NCBI GenBank assembly: GCA_029204225.1
Contig: CM055111.1
Location: 15,513,497-15,577,496 of the forward strand
From: Diphasiastrum complanatum
Lineage: Eukaryota; Streptophyta; Lycopodiopsida; Lycopodiales; Lycopodiaceae
Length of the DNA stretch: 64,000 nucleotides
Direction of reading: 5' to 3'
The translations under genes and the position numbers were made by a program. Positions 1 through 11,881 of the stretch are shown here, one piece after another. Within the stretch, counting starts at the first letter, position 1, and each line of letters opens with the position of its first letter. The notes below the pieces were generated by a model. It ran no database searches. It worked only from the letters and a program-made list of their open reading frames with translations, and was not told the origin of the DNA.

Positions 1-1580
1 GGCCCTATCTCTCCATGATAGTCTTCAAGGGTGATGATAGGAGAATCCTTTTGAGAATCTTTGATCTTGGCCTCATCAAAGATGTATTTTTTATTCTCAT
101 GAAAAATAACATCTCTACTCTCAATTGTAATTGAAGTTGAGGGAACATAAATTCTATATGCCTTCTTGTTGGATGAGTATCCAACCATAATCCCTTTGAT
201 TGAATTTGGATCATCTCTTTTCCTTGTTTCCAAGGGTACATGAACAAAGCAAGCACATCCAAAAACTCTAAGGTGATCAACCTTAGGTGTCTTCTTAAAC
301 AAGACTTCATATGGTGATCTTCTTGCAAGTGTATTGTGAGGTAATCTATTGCACAAATAATTTGCACAATTAATTGCTTCTCCCCAATATTCAATAGGCA
401 AAGAAGTTTCAACTCGGATTGCTTTAGCACATTCACATAGAGATCGATTTTTTCTTTCGACAACCCCATTTTGAGATGGGGAATAAGCACAAGAAAATTC
501 TCTCTTAATTTCTTCAACCTCACAATAATCATAGAATTTGTTGGAGATGTATTCACCTCCTCCATCACATCTCAAAGCTTTAACTTTGAAAGAAATCTGT
601 TTCTCAAATAAGCTTTGATAACTAGGAAGTGTTCAAACACCATAGCTTTTGAAGAAAGAAGGTACAACCAAGTATATCTTGTAAAATCATCAATGAAGAT
701 AACAAAACAAGCTGCACCACCAATACTTTTTGAGGAAGAAAAGTGAACATTCGAGTGAATTAATTCCAAAGGATGAGAAGTCTTAATAGAAGACTTTTGA
801 TATGGCTCTCTATGTGATTTTGCAATAGCAAAAGCCTCACATGGGTTGATATCTTTGGAAAGTGATCTTGGTAGGCCAATAGCCTTATCATTCTTGATCA
901 TAGAAAGCATAGATTTACAGTTGGGATTCCCCAACCTCCTATGCCATAACTCCTTAGACATAAAAGCAATTTCACAAAAGTTTGCTTTCTCATAAGAATT
1001 TAACCTGAAGACGCCTAGATCCATTAGCTAGGATCTCGTCACCTTTCTTAATAAAGCAAGTATTGGCATTGAATTTCACATCACAACCACAATCAAGCAA
1101 CTTTCCAACACTTATCAAGCTCCTTGTAAGATTAGGAACAAAGAGAACATTGGAAAGTGATAGAAATTTAGAAGAAGCAAGTTTTAATGGAATATTGCCA
1201 ATCCCTTCAATAGAGCATTCATGATTATTTGTTGTATCTTTTTAAGTCCTTTATAAGGTACAATAGAGTCAAAAGACTCCTTTGAACAACACATATGTGA
1301 TGAAGCACCACTATCAATGTACCATGCTCCATCCTTCTTGAAGAGTGTTGAAGAAAAGTTTGACACCATGAGGGATCCTTCTCCTTCACTTGCAATAAAG
1401 TCTTCTTCTTTCTCATTAGAGAAATTTGCTTGTTTGAGTTGATTTTTCTTTTTGAAGCAATTAGAGACATAGTGCCCCTTTTTGCCACAAAAGAAGCACT
1501 TGACTTTCTTCTTCTTGGTCTTGGAAGTAGAAGGATGAGTTGAGTCATCCTCTTCTCCATCTTTGTCTTTGTCCTTGGCG
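1..1580 (-). mobile_element. Ty1/copia LTR-retrotransposon fossil (gag end to integrase), cut by window edge
   Basis: Read on the minus strand the parts come in copia order. First is a gag CCHC zinc knuckle (CFFCGKKGHYVSNC, near 1450-1500), then a protease-like DSGASSHMC motif near 1300. A GAG-pre-integrase segment (LWHRRLGNPNCKSM) lies near 900-950, and integrase-core sequence continues to the window start. Reverse transcriptase and RNase H, if present, lie outside the window. The copy is broken, with several interruptions, and looks old. The upper boundary near 1580 is approximate, where copia-like translation gives way to a short repeat. Confidence 0.9.
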
Positions 1581-1599
1581 TTGATTTGACAAATAATTT

Positions 1600-1673
1600 G
1601 TCGCAAATGATTCGCGAAGAGAGAGAAATAGCTCGACTGATAATTAGTCGCGAATGATTCGCGAAGAGAGAGA
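1600..1673. repeat. Short direct repeat pair
   Basis: The phrase CGCRAATGATTCGCGAAGAG occurs twice, about 48 bp apart, at the edge of the copia fossil. Nothing else is recognised in it. Confidence 0.7.
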
Positions 1674-1693
1674 CTCATTACCAAATTGAACAA

Positions 1694-3130
1694 CTGAAAA
1701 ATTCAGACAAAATGAAATCAATCATAGCAATATTGACACAAATCTGAACGCAGAACAAAGAGCTGTTATCAGATTAAGTATATCAAATATACATGTCAAT
1801 AATGCGGTAGAGCACAAGACAATAGCGGGTGAAACCGCATGCTCTACAAAGCTAATTCAATCTGTAAAGGAATGGAACCTTATTACTGACAATAAAGAAT
1901 CAATGCACAAGGCATCTACTTCCTCTATCTCTGATAAGCTTCTGATGCTAAATTTACACACACTTGATCTTCAATATCTTAATCAATGATCAGGTTGAAT
2001 ACACAAATGGTATTCAATATATATGCATATTGTTACAGATGTGCAGATGAAAAAAGTACAAAGTGGATGTGCTTTCTGTAGGAGATCATGGGTGGCTGCA
2101 ATCGTTGTCAAGTCTGTTAGCGTAGTTGCATGGAGTGAGCATGAAGAGGTCGTGACGTCAGCCTAAAGAAATAAAACGTTTCTAATTACAAAGCTTTGCT
2201 AGCTTTCAGCCCTCTGCCTGATGAAGATGTTCGCGAACACGAAAGTCAAGAGACACGAAACACGAACACTTGACGAGAAGACACGAACACGAAAGATTTA
2301 CGAACGAGAATCTTTTGCAGTCGAGCACGAGAAAGTCAAATGACGAAAACGAAACCAACGACACGACACGAAAAATGTCGCGAAACTTTCACTTCTCTTC
2401 CGTTTTAAAGAGTACCAGCCAAGATCATGCAAGTATCTAGAAGTACAGATATCTGACCTGATGGCATGACGTCAGCAGATACACTCTAAGTGGTGGCTAA
2501 TCTACCACTCTTGTAATTTTTTGATTAGTTGTAGATGTTTAGTCACTCTAATCTTAAAAGTTACATAGAACGACTATATACTTACTGGATGATACTTGAC
2601 ACAAGACGATATAGAATACACATATAGTGTAGTAGTCTGATGCTAGTAAGCAATCAAGACGAAATACAGGCAAGAAGTCAGACAAGTTCTGTGATTAGGA
2701 TCCATAGAGATCCACAAGTCCGCTAGTAAGCGAGACACCTATTCGTGAGAGAACTATATTTCTCTCACGCCAACGCACTGCATGGATCTGCATGCAATGC
2801 TTGAAGAATCAAAGAAAAATCAATAGATGGTCTTGTAGCCATTGAGCACATGTCTAATTTTATGTTGTATGATCTGGAATGCAAATGTGTCTGTTGTTAT
2901 TCGTGTGTCTGATTCTCCCATTCATTTCATTCTGCACATTGGTTGAATTTGTTGAATGCTGCATTAATTCATAAATGTAGATCAGCAGTGCCTGACTACA
3001 TTCTGGAGGACTGTAGGAGTGACTCAGCTAGCAGTGTCCAGTGACCACATCTGAACTCCATCCGAATCGCAAGATAATCGCGGGTGCTTTGCTTTCGCGA
3101 CAGTTTCTCTCGACCAACTGACTCATCCCC
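1694..3130. other. Anonymous intergenic stretch with an ACGAA-rich tract
   Basis: No coding region was recognised. At about 2225-2375 the words CACGAA, ACGAGA and ACGAAA recur many times with irregular spacing, giving a degenerate simple-sequence tract. The rest is ordinary AT-rich plant intergenic sequence. Confidence 0.5.
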
Positions 3131-3142
3131 ATCCAACTACAT

Positions 3143-3302
3143 GGCTCAAACTGAGGATTCCCACTGCCACCATGAGACTTACATCCTCCATCTTGCTAGG
3201 CTGACATCCTATCAGACACTTACAAGCACAAATCTGTAAAGCTGACATAAATGAATGACTAAGGCTCAACCTGAGGAAATCTTACTGCCACCATAAGACT
3301 AT
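3143..3302. repeat. Imperfect direct repeat, two copies 120 bp apart
   Basis: A roughly 40-bp segment beginning GGCTCAA and containing ACTGCCACCAT occurs at 3143 and again at 3263 with several differences. It is probably the remnant of a tandem duplication in an unidentified element. Minus-strand open frames between 3455 and 4440 match no family I recognise. Confidence 0.6.
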
Positions 3303-4231
3303 ACACTCACTGGATAAACAACTAGTAGACATAATGACAAGTCAAAGAGCATCAAATGATTACTTTTCTTCTGACGTAGCAAATGCACAACCACATACAA
3401 ATCCGACTCAGATCTAGACTCCCGTGACAAAGTAACATCCAAGCTCATACACACTCATGCAAACCAACACGAATGATAAAGCGTCAAATACATGACCAAG
3501 GCTTGCCCGTAAGTGGTATCCTGTCGTACCAACACCTGTGCCACCTGTAGATCTGCTGCTACACCGGTGGACACCAAATCAGGTCTCCATCCATGGCCTG
3601 CACTTATAACCAAGACGTCCAAGCATATCACATAGATGTCCTCATACATCATCCAAGATCAACCATCTCGAACCAATGAGCGCTCCAAGCCTCATCCCTG
3701 ATGTATCTCCGAAACAAAGCTATGCTCCAAGCCGCTTTGCCCTGACATCCTGTCCAATAAACCCTAAAAGCTAATCCCCATCCATTTCCCATCCTCCAAG
3801 CACAAGAGTCTACAAAGGACTCAATGAATGAATGTACGCAAATCTCACCATAGGCTATACCTGAGTAGCTTGCCCACCTCCCAGAGATACTGATGATGAT
3901 CTGCCTTTCCTTCATCCCATGTAGGCTCAACTTCCCATGCTTGACGTTGCCACCTCTGATTTGACCAGTACATAGGCCTCCTACCAAGGAGCCTATCTCA
4001 CCAACACTGTATCCATCATAGCGTCCAAGCCAAAGCAAATGCAAACTAGATCCACTATCATGATGAATAACTCACCCACGATCCCCACCTATATACTACA
4101 CTATGTACTACACGCAACAATTGCATAATCCTTTCAAAGGGTCTTGAAGTGATTGTCTGAATATCCATTTGAATAGTGAAGCATGTGTCTAAAATGGGTA
4201 GCAACATTGAATAGATGCAACTCCCTTTGCT

Positions 4232-4352
4232 CACACATGAAAGGATTTCACGTGTACACGAGGTGCATTGTATGAGCTGAGACACCTCCGCTTGCTCATG
4301 CACATGAAAGAATTCACACGTAGACGTGGTACATTGTATGAGGCTTGAGCAA
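4232..4352. repeat. Two-copy imperfect tandem repeat (unit about 69 bp)
   Basis: CACATGAAAG followed by TTCACRYGTA, then by RCATTGTATGAG, occurs at 4232 and again at 4301. The duplication is old, to judge by the number of differences. Confidence 0.65.
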
Positions 4353-4439
4353 TGCATTCCAGACTCCATTCTTTCTGTGTCGCTGTAGAATAAGTCTGCA
4401 GTCCAAAGAGTATGAATCTGGTTGAGTTAATGCCTCTCA

Positions 4440-6780
4440 TCGACTAGCTGCTTGCGTATTCAGTCATTATAGCTTGAGCGACAGCTCGTAAAGATTACTG
4501 CAACCAGCAGATCACAAATCTTCAAAAATACAGCATATGAGTTGAGTCAGCTAACGTGAGAGTTACTACTTTCTATATACAACTGTGGTTGACTTATGCT
4601 AAAAACGATAATCAAGCTGCAGAAATACTAGTTTACATATTTTGCTCTTTTTGCTTTTTTAATCAAAACGTCGACACAAGAGTGTGCATCTGCGATTGAG
4701 AAGTCGGGATTGGTGCGTGGTTTAATACACTTGGCTGGTTTCAGCAACCATGATAGGCCGCCACCTAACTATCAGCGTGTTCAAAAATCAACTTATTACT
4801 CCAGTGTACTGGAGGATGCTGACTGCTGAATCGCGTGTGCCGTAGTTATCTGCAGAAACGATCATCAGATCAGTGTTCTATATTTTCAGGCAGCCAAGTT
4901 CATGCATCAGTTTTTTGAAATGTTTCTCAGCGAATCCTAGATATGATCTAAGAGAGTGATCTCAAGCATATTCGTATAAAAAAGAAATTCTTGAAGTTCC
5001 ATTACCGTAGTATATTCGTTTATCCTTTCATTGATGGTGACTCGCAAATAGCAGTATTTAAAGGCCAAGGCCGTGTTAAGCTTCAAAGCTCTATTGAGTT
5101 TGGAGTTTGAACAATATGTTCCGCACGGAGGCTTGTAGATGAGGAGCAGAGCTGATTGTAAATTAAGAATTTGTTTTAATATTACCTCGTAGTAAAGTTA
5201 TGAATTCGCATAGCACTTATAAGTAAAGTAAAGAGAGACTGCCTCTCAAAATAGAGATATTATCATATCACTGCCGCAAAATTGAGGAGGTGGCAACGTT
5301 GTGACCTCCGTTTGCCTGTGCCACCTGCCATTTGGATCATTCGCTCCTCATCATCACACTTTAGATGCCAACTTCCCTTCGCATCTTGATTGTCTAAGGA
5401 CTCAAACCCCAAGGAGCATAAAAAATGACCATTATCTTAGCCATTCTCAATGCATAGAATCCACCGTGGCTAGCCTGTCTGTCGTTGTTAAGGTTCAGTT
5501 TCATGAAGAGGTAGGACGCATTTGGAGCATGGATAGATCATTAGAATAGAATACATGAGGTGAGATTATGATTCTAGTTTCCCAGCTTTGCATACAAGCT
5601 TATGACATCACATATTGAAATTGGTTATCCATTTATACCATGCTGCAGTCTATGGAGTTCCCTAAGCTGGACTGAGGCTAGAGAACGAGGACAATCAATT
5701 AAGAATGAGTGATCAGCCACGTTATGGAGTCCTACTTATAAATTGATTCTTCCCACCAATGAGGTACTTTGCCTACAATCGTGAGAGGAGGACCTCTAAT
5801 GTGGATGCCAATTTCGATTACCAATTGGGTTTCTCCATATTGAAGCTTATTGTATTTTCAGGCAGCACCTTATTAGCAGAATGAGAGCCCATTCGATGAT
5901 TGGAATGTCTTGGAAATAAAGACCGGAAGGTGGAATTGACTGGAGAGAGAAGCCTAAACTATTTGGTTAGACAAATATACAATAGGAGGTAATGACCTTT
6001 TCAAAGAGAGAGCCAATAAGGGCATTTGTCTAGAAAAAGCTTTTAAAGTACATGTTGGAAAAGCCTAAAGAGGAGATGACCTCTCATTTAAAAAAGTCTA
6101 GTGATCATCTAGTCAATGCAAAATAAGTCTCTAGATCATCCGGTCAATGCAAAATACACACTTTCTTAATAGAATGGGAGCCAAGTTCACATGACTTGGA
6201 AATAATAATGAGAGGGCAAATATGGATCATGTTGTTGTTGTTGTTGCTATATGATACATTGCGATTTTGCAATAGCACCCTTCGAAGCTGATGTTTAACC
6301 TTGTTGTTCTAATATGCAAATGAAACTGAGGGCATTCCTTGAGTATTTGGACTGTGTAGGTGATGAGCTTTAATTTGAGTGGCACCATGAAAAATGCTGA
6401 TTGGCATTTATAGGTGTCTACATTTTGGCTATGTTGCATCTCCACTATCGATGAACATTTTAGTTGACTGCTCAACGCTGGCACTCGTGCCGATCAATGA
6501 CTTTCAGCATTTTCCAATAAGAAATAATGCCAATTAGTGATTTAATTATGCCTTTCGGCATTTTGGACAGATTTTTTTTAGCATTTTTCAGCCTGCGCCA
6601 AACTACATGTAAATGTGTGAGAAATGTTGATTGGTGCCAGAGTCTTTGTATTTCTATAGGGAGAATGCCAATTTGCCAAAGTAAGAATGGGTTTTTATTG
6701 CATGTCAACCTTAACTATTGACAAATTGCATTTTAATAGACCAAGTGAATGGATCTAGATTAGAAATGGATTGAGGAAAG
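4440..6780. other. Anonymous intergenic stretch
   Basis: Open frames on both strands are short (85 codons or fewer) and show no recognisable motif. No RNA gene or clear repeat boundary was seen. Confidence 0.4.
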
Positions 6781-6826
6781 AATTAAATCCACCCCCCCTT
6801 AATCTAGATCCATAAAAGCCTTGACA

Positions 6827-7623
6827 ATGAGAATGCAACACTCTTTGATGTCATGATTTGCCCTCTTACAATATCTGCAAAAGAGCTTCTTTCACGATCC
6901 ACTGTTTTCAGGTTGAGTCTGAGGCTTTCGCTACTGCACTTGATTCTTGCCCTTGGAATTGTTTTTCTTTTTGGTGAATTAAGCTAGTGACTTGTCTTTG
7001 ACGGACAGATCATTGGTCTTTCTCTCATTAGAAGAGTTACAAACATCAAAAGGGACGTCTAAGAAATGCCACGTAGGACAAAAAAAAACGCTGGATTTTA
7101 AAACTTCGACGGACTTTCAGGTCCAGTTTAGCTTAACCTTACTAGTAATGTGTAATTAACATGACACGATTATGACGCATGCAACTGTGACTTCAAGAAC
7201 CTATGATGCTCATTAACTAACTTCGATGAGAATGCAACACTCTTTGATGTCATGATTTGCCCTCTTACAATATCTGCAAAAGAGCTTCTTTCGCGATCCA
7301 CTGTTTTCAGGTTGAGTCTGAGGCTTCCGCTACTGCACTTGATTCTTGCCCTTGGAATTGTTTTTCTTTTTGGTGAATTAAGCTAGTGACTTGTCTTTGA
7401 CGGACAGATCACTGGTCTTTCTCTCATTAGAGGAGTTACAAACATCAAAAGGGACGTCTAAGAAATGCCACGTAGGACAAAAAAAAAACGCTGGATTTTA
7501 AAACTCCGACGGACTTTCAGGTCCAGTTTAGCTTAACCTTACTAGTAATGTGTAGTTAACATGACACGATTATGACGCATGCAACTGCGACTTCAAGAAC
7601 CTATGACGCTCATTAGCTAACTT
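6827..7623. repeat. 399-bp tandem duplication
   Basis: The sequence from 6827 to about 7224 repeats from 7226 to about 7623 at an offset of 399 bp. Only a handful of substitutions are seen (for example ACTGTGACTTC versus ACTGCGACTTC), plus a one-base length change in an A run. Identity is about 98%, so the duplication is fairly recent. The unit has no recognised coding content. It sits directly upstream of the transposon-like gene cluster. Confidence 0.93.
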
Positions 7624-7875
7624 TTTCAAATTTGAAAATGAGATTGTGTCCCTCGTTTTAACTAGCGAGAGAATAAACATAGAATCTCAGGTACGCCATG
7701 GACGAAGAATAGTGTCTATTTTCTTTTTGGTCTGTCAGTTGATGTTTGCGGAGATGTCTCAGTTTCATCTACAAATTGTTCTCCCTGTGGATTGACAGAA
7801 GTTTGTATCCATTGGATTCGAGCTCGATGCAAGCTCCACAATTCCAATCCATCACACAATAAATAAAGCTTTTGT

Positions 7876-10229
7876 GTGACGGAGAAAACGGTTTACTGGG
7901 TTATTGTGAAAGATTGACGACTTATGGTGTTGCAAACTTTGTTCAGAAAATACTATAATGTATGTTAAATGGTTTGCTTGTTGACTATAGAGAAAAAGAG
8001 ACCGTATTATCACAAACAAAAAAAGATAATGCACATTTACATAATATTATATTAAATTTGAATGCAAGTAATGATCAATTCCGACAAGTTGTTCAGACAT
8101 TACGTATATCAAATGACCAGTTAAAAGAAGAAACTCGCATACTAGATAAGAAATTAAAAAGAAACAAGCGAAAAAGAATTCTGAAGGACATTGATGAGCT
8201 TTTGTTAAATGGAGGCCAATAGAGAAAAAAGATTCAAGCGTTCAAGGAAGGATTTGATTTGAATCAGTTTTATTTTAGTTTTGTGAAGTAGCATGACATT
8301 TATTATGTGTCCTATTTGGATTTCTTGATTTTCATAATCATTTGCAGATCAGCATTGGTTGCAAATGAGCATCTGAAGGACAATGAGGCTTTGATGAATG
8401 AGGTCGGTAAGGTAATCGACCGAACGTTAATTCAGGGAGCATGTGATTTTTCAAGTATTAGCCGGGAGGCATACGTGAGTATATTTAAATTATTAAAAAG
8501 GCTTTTGGACAATTGCACATAAGAAAATTTCCCATTCCTCGCCCTTTTCAGATAAGATTGGAGAGAGATGTATTGAAGAAGGGTATGCAAAACATCCTTG
8601 GAGTTCCATTTCACATCAATGAGATTTACAATTCAAAGTCTAGCAATTTGTCATATAATTCTACCAACAACTTATTTGTGGATTTGAATCATTTATTGAG
8701 ATTTATAGTGAAATTATATAATATTACAAGTGTTAGTATGAGCAAACTTATTCTGGTGGTCAAGCTAGATGAATCGGAAGTTATAAAAGGACAAAATTTG
8801 GAGAGAGTAAGTATTACTCTCACGAATGGAGCATTGAGCAATGCAACAAACTCAAGGGATCTCAACTTCAGTGTGCAATCAGAAAAGAACATATGGTGGC
8901 TAGCATGTTTTCAGGTAAAAAACGGCTGTTATTCATGTGCAATTTCTTTTAGTAATTGTTTTGAATATATAAAAACTTGTGATTCCATATGTTGAACAGA
9001 TTATCAAGGAGGATCACAATGTTCTTTCCTGGATTTTTAGCAGATAAGTTATCTAGATATCATAAAGGATCATATGAATGGCAAAGTACTTAGTGTTCCT
9101 GAAAGAGGTGAATTTTTTGTCACAATGGCATTTAGCTGGAGACTTGAAGTCATTGAAATGTATGTTCAATGTATCTCATGGAGCAAATTCGAAACATCCA
9201 TGTCTATATTGTATGAAATCATCAAATGACATTTCAAGGAACACAAGAGTTTCAAGAAATATTGAAGATCCCAACTGGAAACCAGTACTACCAATTACTT
9301 TACAAAATGTGCATATTTGCACACTTCATGGAGAGGTGAGGATCATAGAGAAATTAATATATCTTCATATCTTGTTTGCATGGAATACTAAGCCAGAGTC
9401 AGCATCAAAACAAACAATTGCTCGATTAGAGGAAGTGTTGTCAAAAGCGGGCCTTCATAAAGGCCATCTTAAAATACAAAAAGATGAAAAGCTTTCGGTA
9501 AAAACCGGAAACGTACCCAGTAAACCTAGCATAGGAGTCAAAGCTCGTCGATTTTTATTAAATCATTCTAAAGAGTCATCTAAGGTCCAATACTCGATTT
9601 GGAAAGATGTTATTTATGCAACAGAAGACTTTGAAGATAAAGGAACAACAAGGGTAAAGAAGGTTGAAGTTTGGAAAAAGCTCGATAATATGGTTGAAGT
9701 GCTTAGAAAAGACACAAGTTCATATGCAGATGCACTCCTATTGGAGAAAACAACATTAGAGTTTGTAGATGCAGTTCGTGTGGCTTGGGGCTCAGATCAC
9801 ATCACCCACTACATGGTAAGATACATTTGAACAGTGTCTTACAATTTTATAAGTTTAGTATAACTTGCTTGATAGATTCTAACCAATGCATATTTTTCTA
9901 ACCAATGCATATTTTTCTAACCAATGCATATTTTCCTAACCAATGCATAAATCTTTGATATTGCAGCACATACTAAGGCATATGCATCATTTTTTGCAAA
10001 AAAGTATGGCAGTTTGAGTATATGGTCCTCACAAGGAATGGAGAAATCACATTGGCAGGCAAGAGCAGCATTTCATCGAAATACACAACATGGTGGAACA
10101 TCCTCAAAAAATAGTTACATCATTTAGCTATTCCAATGGTTTTATAGATGAGCTCAAGTTCGATACACAACAAGACCAACTAAATATCAAAGATTCAAAA
10201 AAGCATGTAAATTAATAATCCAAAATTAG
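7876..10229 (+). pseudogene. DDE-type transposase of an uncharacterised eukaryotic family, RAG1/Transib-reminiscent
   Basis: Exons with good splice sites are 8348-8474, 8552-8914, 9000-9815 and 9967-10229, with a first coding block at about 7876-8220. That block has a short SAM-like stretch (GLLGYCERLTTYGVANF) and then a coiled coil. The exon at 8552 carries LILVVKLDESEVIKG, a candidate first acidic site. The exon at 9000 has AGDLKSLKCMFNVS, then HPCLYC (a CxxC), then LHGEVRIIEKL. The last exon has GSLSIWSSQGMEKSH, whose Glu is a candidate third acidic residue, as in the RAG1 GAWASEGNES region. The order (acidic beta strand, GDLK, CxxC, LH..RI, GS..WS.QG.E) fits expanded transposase-like families of fungi and animals; this rests on memory, not a search. 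It is broken: an in-frame TAA near 7956, an apparent one-base insertion near 9130, a frame slip near 9995 and two stops near 10130-10150. Confidence 0.65.
9880..9950 (+). repeat. 19-bp minisatellite, about 3.7 copies, in a transposase intron
   Basis: The unit TAACCAATGCATATTTTTC repeats at 9880, 9899, 9918 and (partly) 9937. It lies in the intron between the exons ending at 9815 and starting at 9967. Confidence 0.95.
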
Positions 10230-10310
10230 ATTGATGGCATTCAATAAAGATCAAACGCGTGTAATCAAAAATTCTCAAATTTCACATACATTAAATGGAA
10301 AAGAGTACAA

Positions 10311-11228
10311 TCATTTTTTTTCATTGTCTCTAAGGACAATTTTTGCTCTGTGGTCATGAAGGAACTTTTTCCTATCATACGGATCCAAAAATCGAGTGGA
10401 TCGCCTTTTGCTAAGATCTATATATCCTGATAGAATTGCCAGAGCAGATGATCTCATAGGAACATTTTTTGGCACGTAATTGAACACTTTAAGAGCAACA
10501 TCTCTTTCGACAAAAATGATTCTATATGTATTTTTTGGATATTTATGCCCTTGGGCAAAATAAGATAGGGCCTTGATGGCCATGATTAAGGTTCCCGCAT
10601 TCACAAAAAACCTTTCATGAATAATACAAATTTCATTATTTACAAAATGTTTCAGATAATGAGCCAATGAGGCATCCTTATGTCTCCCGCCTTGTCTTTC
10701 TCTCAATTCTCCATGCCTGCTAGCAAAGGCATCAACTTCAACGATTTTCTACAACACATAATCAAGTGTTAGTCAAATTAGCAGATCAATCATCAGTTAC
10801 ACATTAAATAGTAAATGATTTTTGTGAGAATGTGTACTTACCAGATCCTCCTCGTCAGCTTGGATCACACTAGCAGCTTCTAAATTGTGACCAACAATAA
10901 TGGTCGATTGCTGGTCAGCTGGAATAGTATATATGGGAGGTGGCGGATACCTTTTCTGAAAAGCCAAAAACTCCTCCTCACTCGGCATATTAACCTCATA
11001 TGTCCTGCTCTTAGATAGCATCCTTTGAAGGGCATCTGTGCCACTTGCCCATTCTTCATGGTCCTCATAGTCGATGCCATCTATGAGGTCGTCATCATCA
11101 AAGTCAATAAAATCACTAAATTCAGAAATCATCCTTGACAAAAGAGATAATATCTCATCTTCTCCGAGATCCATTACGTCTTCGATGTCACTAATGGACA
11201 AGAATGCAATATCGTCCATATGGTACAT
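10311..11228 (-). CDS. Acidic protein of unknown function, transposon-associated, two exons
   Basis: Exon 1 runs from an ATG at 11228 down to 10842 and ends CTG|GTAAGT. Exon 2 runs 10748-10311 after a TTGTAG acceptor. The join is in frame and gives about 274 residues with no internal stop. The first 60 residues are strongly acidic (DDIAFLSISDIEDVMDL, then FDDDDLIDGIDYEDHEEW). A proline run (RYPPPPIY) follows in the middle. The second exon is basic to neutral, with SLAHYLKHFVNNE and a lysine/arginine-rich end. No catalytic motif was recognised. It is the least decayed model of the cluster. An earlier non-ATG start or upstream exon is possible, because the frame stays open to 11294. It lies tail to tail with the transposase and head to head with the protease gene. 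Confidence 0.65.
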
Positions 11229-11881
11229 AGGGAGGTCCTGTAGGGTTCTGCTCTGGTTAATCTGGCTCGCGGTAGATAAGGGAGAGATAGACAAAGAACG
11301 AGCCTTGGTAGGATCATATTGTTGTGCTTACCTGGCCTCCTTTGCATTCTGCGTTCACTTGCCAACCTCTCTATCCACATATCGCCACCACACGCCTAGA
11401 GAGTTTGATACCAGTAAAGCTTCCCCCTCCGTGCATCATAGCGATACGCCATCTCGCATATCGCCATCACGTGCCTCCCCAGTCTGATATGATCTGTTCT
11501 ATCTTATTGGCGCGCCATAATGATACCTTAGGTTGAAATGGCCTGTACCAAGCAGACAGCACGTCTTACCATATTTACCCCGCCTCCTCATCCTCCTATA
11601 CAAAGGGCAGTGGGCACTGGTAGGAGAGTAGGTCGGCCTAGAAGTCCATGGTTAAGGGATATCAGAAGATTATAGAAGACAACGAATCTTCTGATTTCCC
11701 GCACTCCGTTCTATAGGTCTGGGAGATTAGTGACAAGGTCACTCTGACATAATGTTCACTGGAACATAACAGCCCTGGAAGCCCTCCATACTGCCTATGA
11801 GGACTTTCAAGTTAAATTTTTTGAGGACTCTACGCTTTGCACAGAGTGCACGCCAACAGAGTTACCCTCATGCCTTAGGAC
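11229..11881. other. Divergent intergenic region of the transposon cluster
   Basis: This region lies between the oppositely transcribed acidic-protein and protease genes, so it may hold both promoters. It is more GC-rich than its surroundings. A short frame near 11610 reads RRVGRPRSPW, which resembles an AT-hook core but is not linked to a convincing gene. No core promoter motif stands out. Confidence 0.35.

Noticed and set aside
3455-4440. Minus-strand open frames, up to 131 codons, as a host gene
   Set aside because: No motif recognised, and the sequence carries small internal repeats. They are more likely anonymous repeat DNA.
9880-9950. CRISPR-like array of regular 19-bp repeats
   Set aside because: The units are directly tandem with no spacers, in a plant-type intron: a simple minisatellite.
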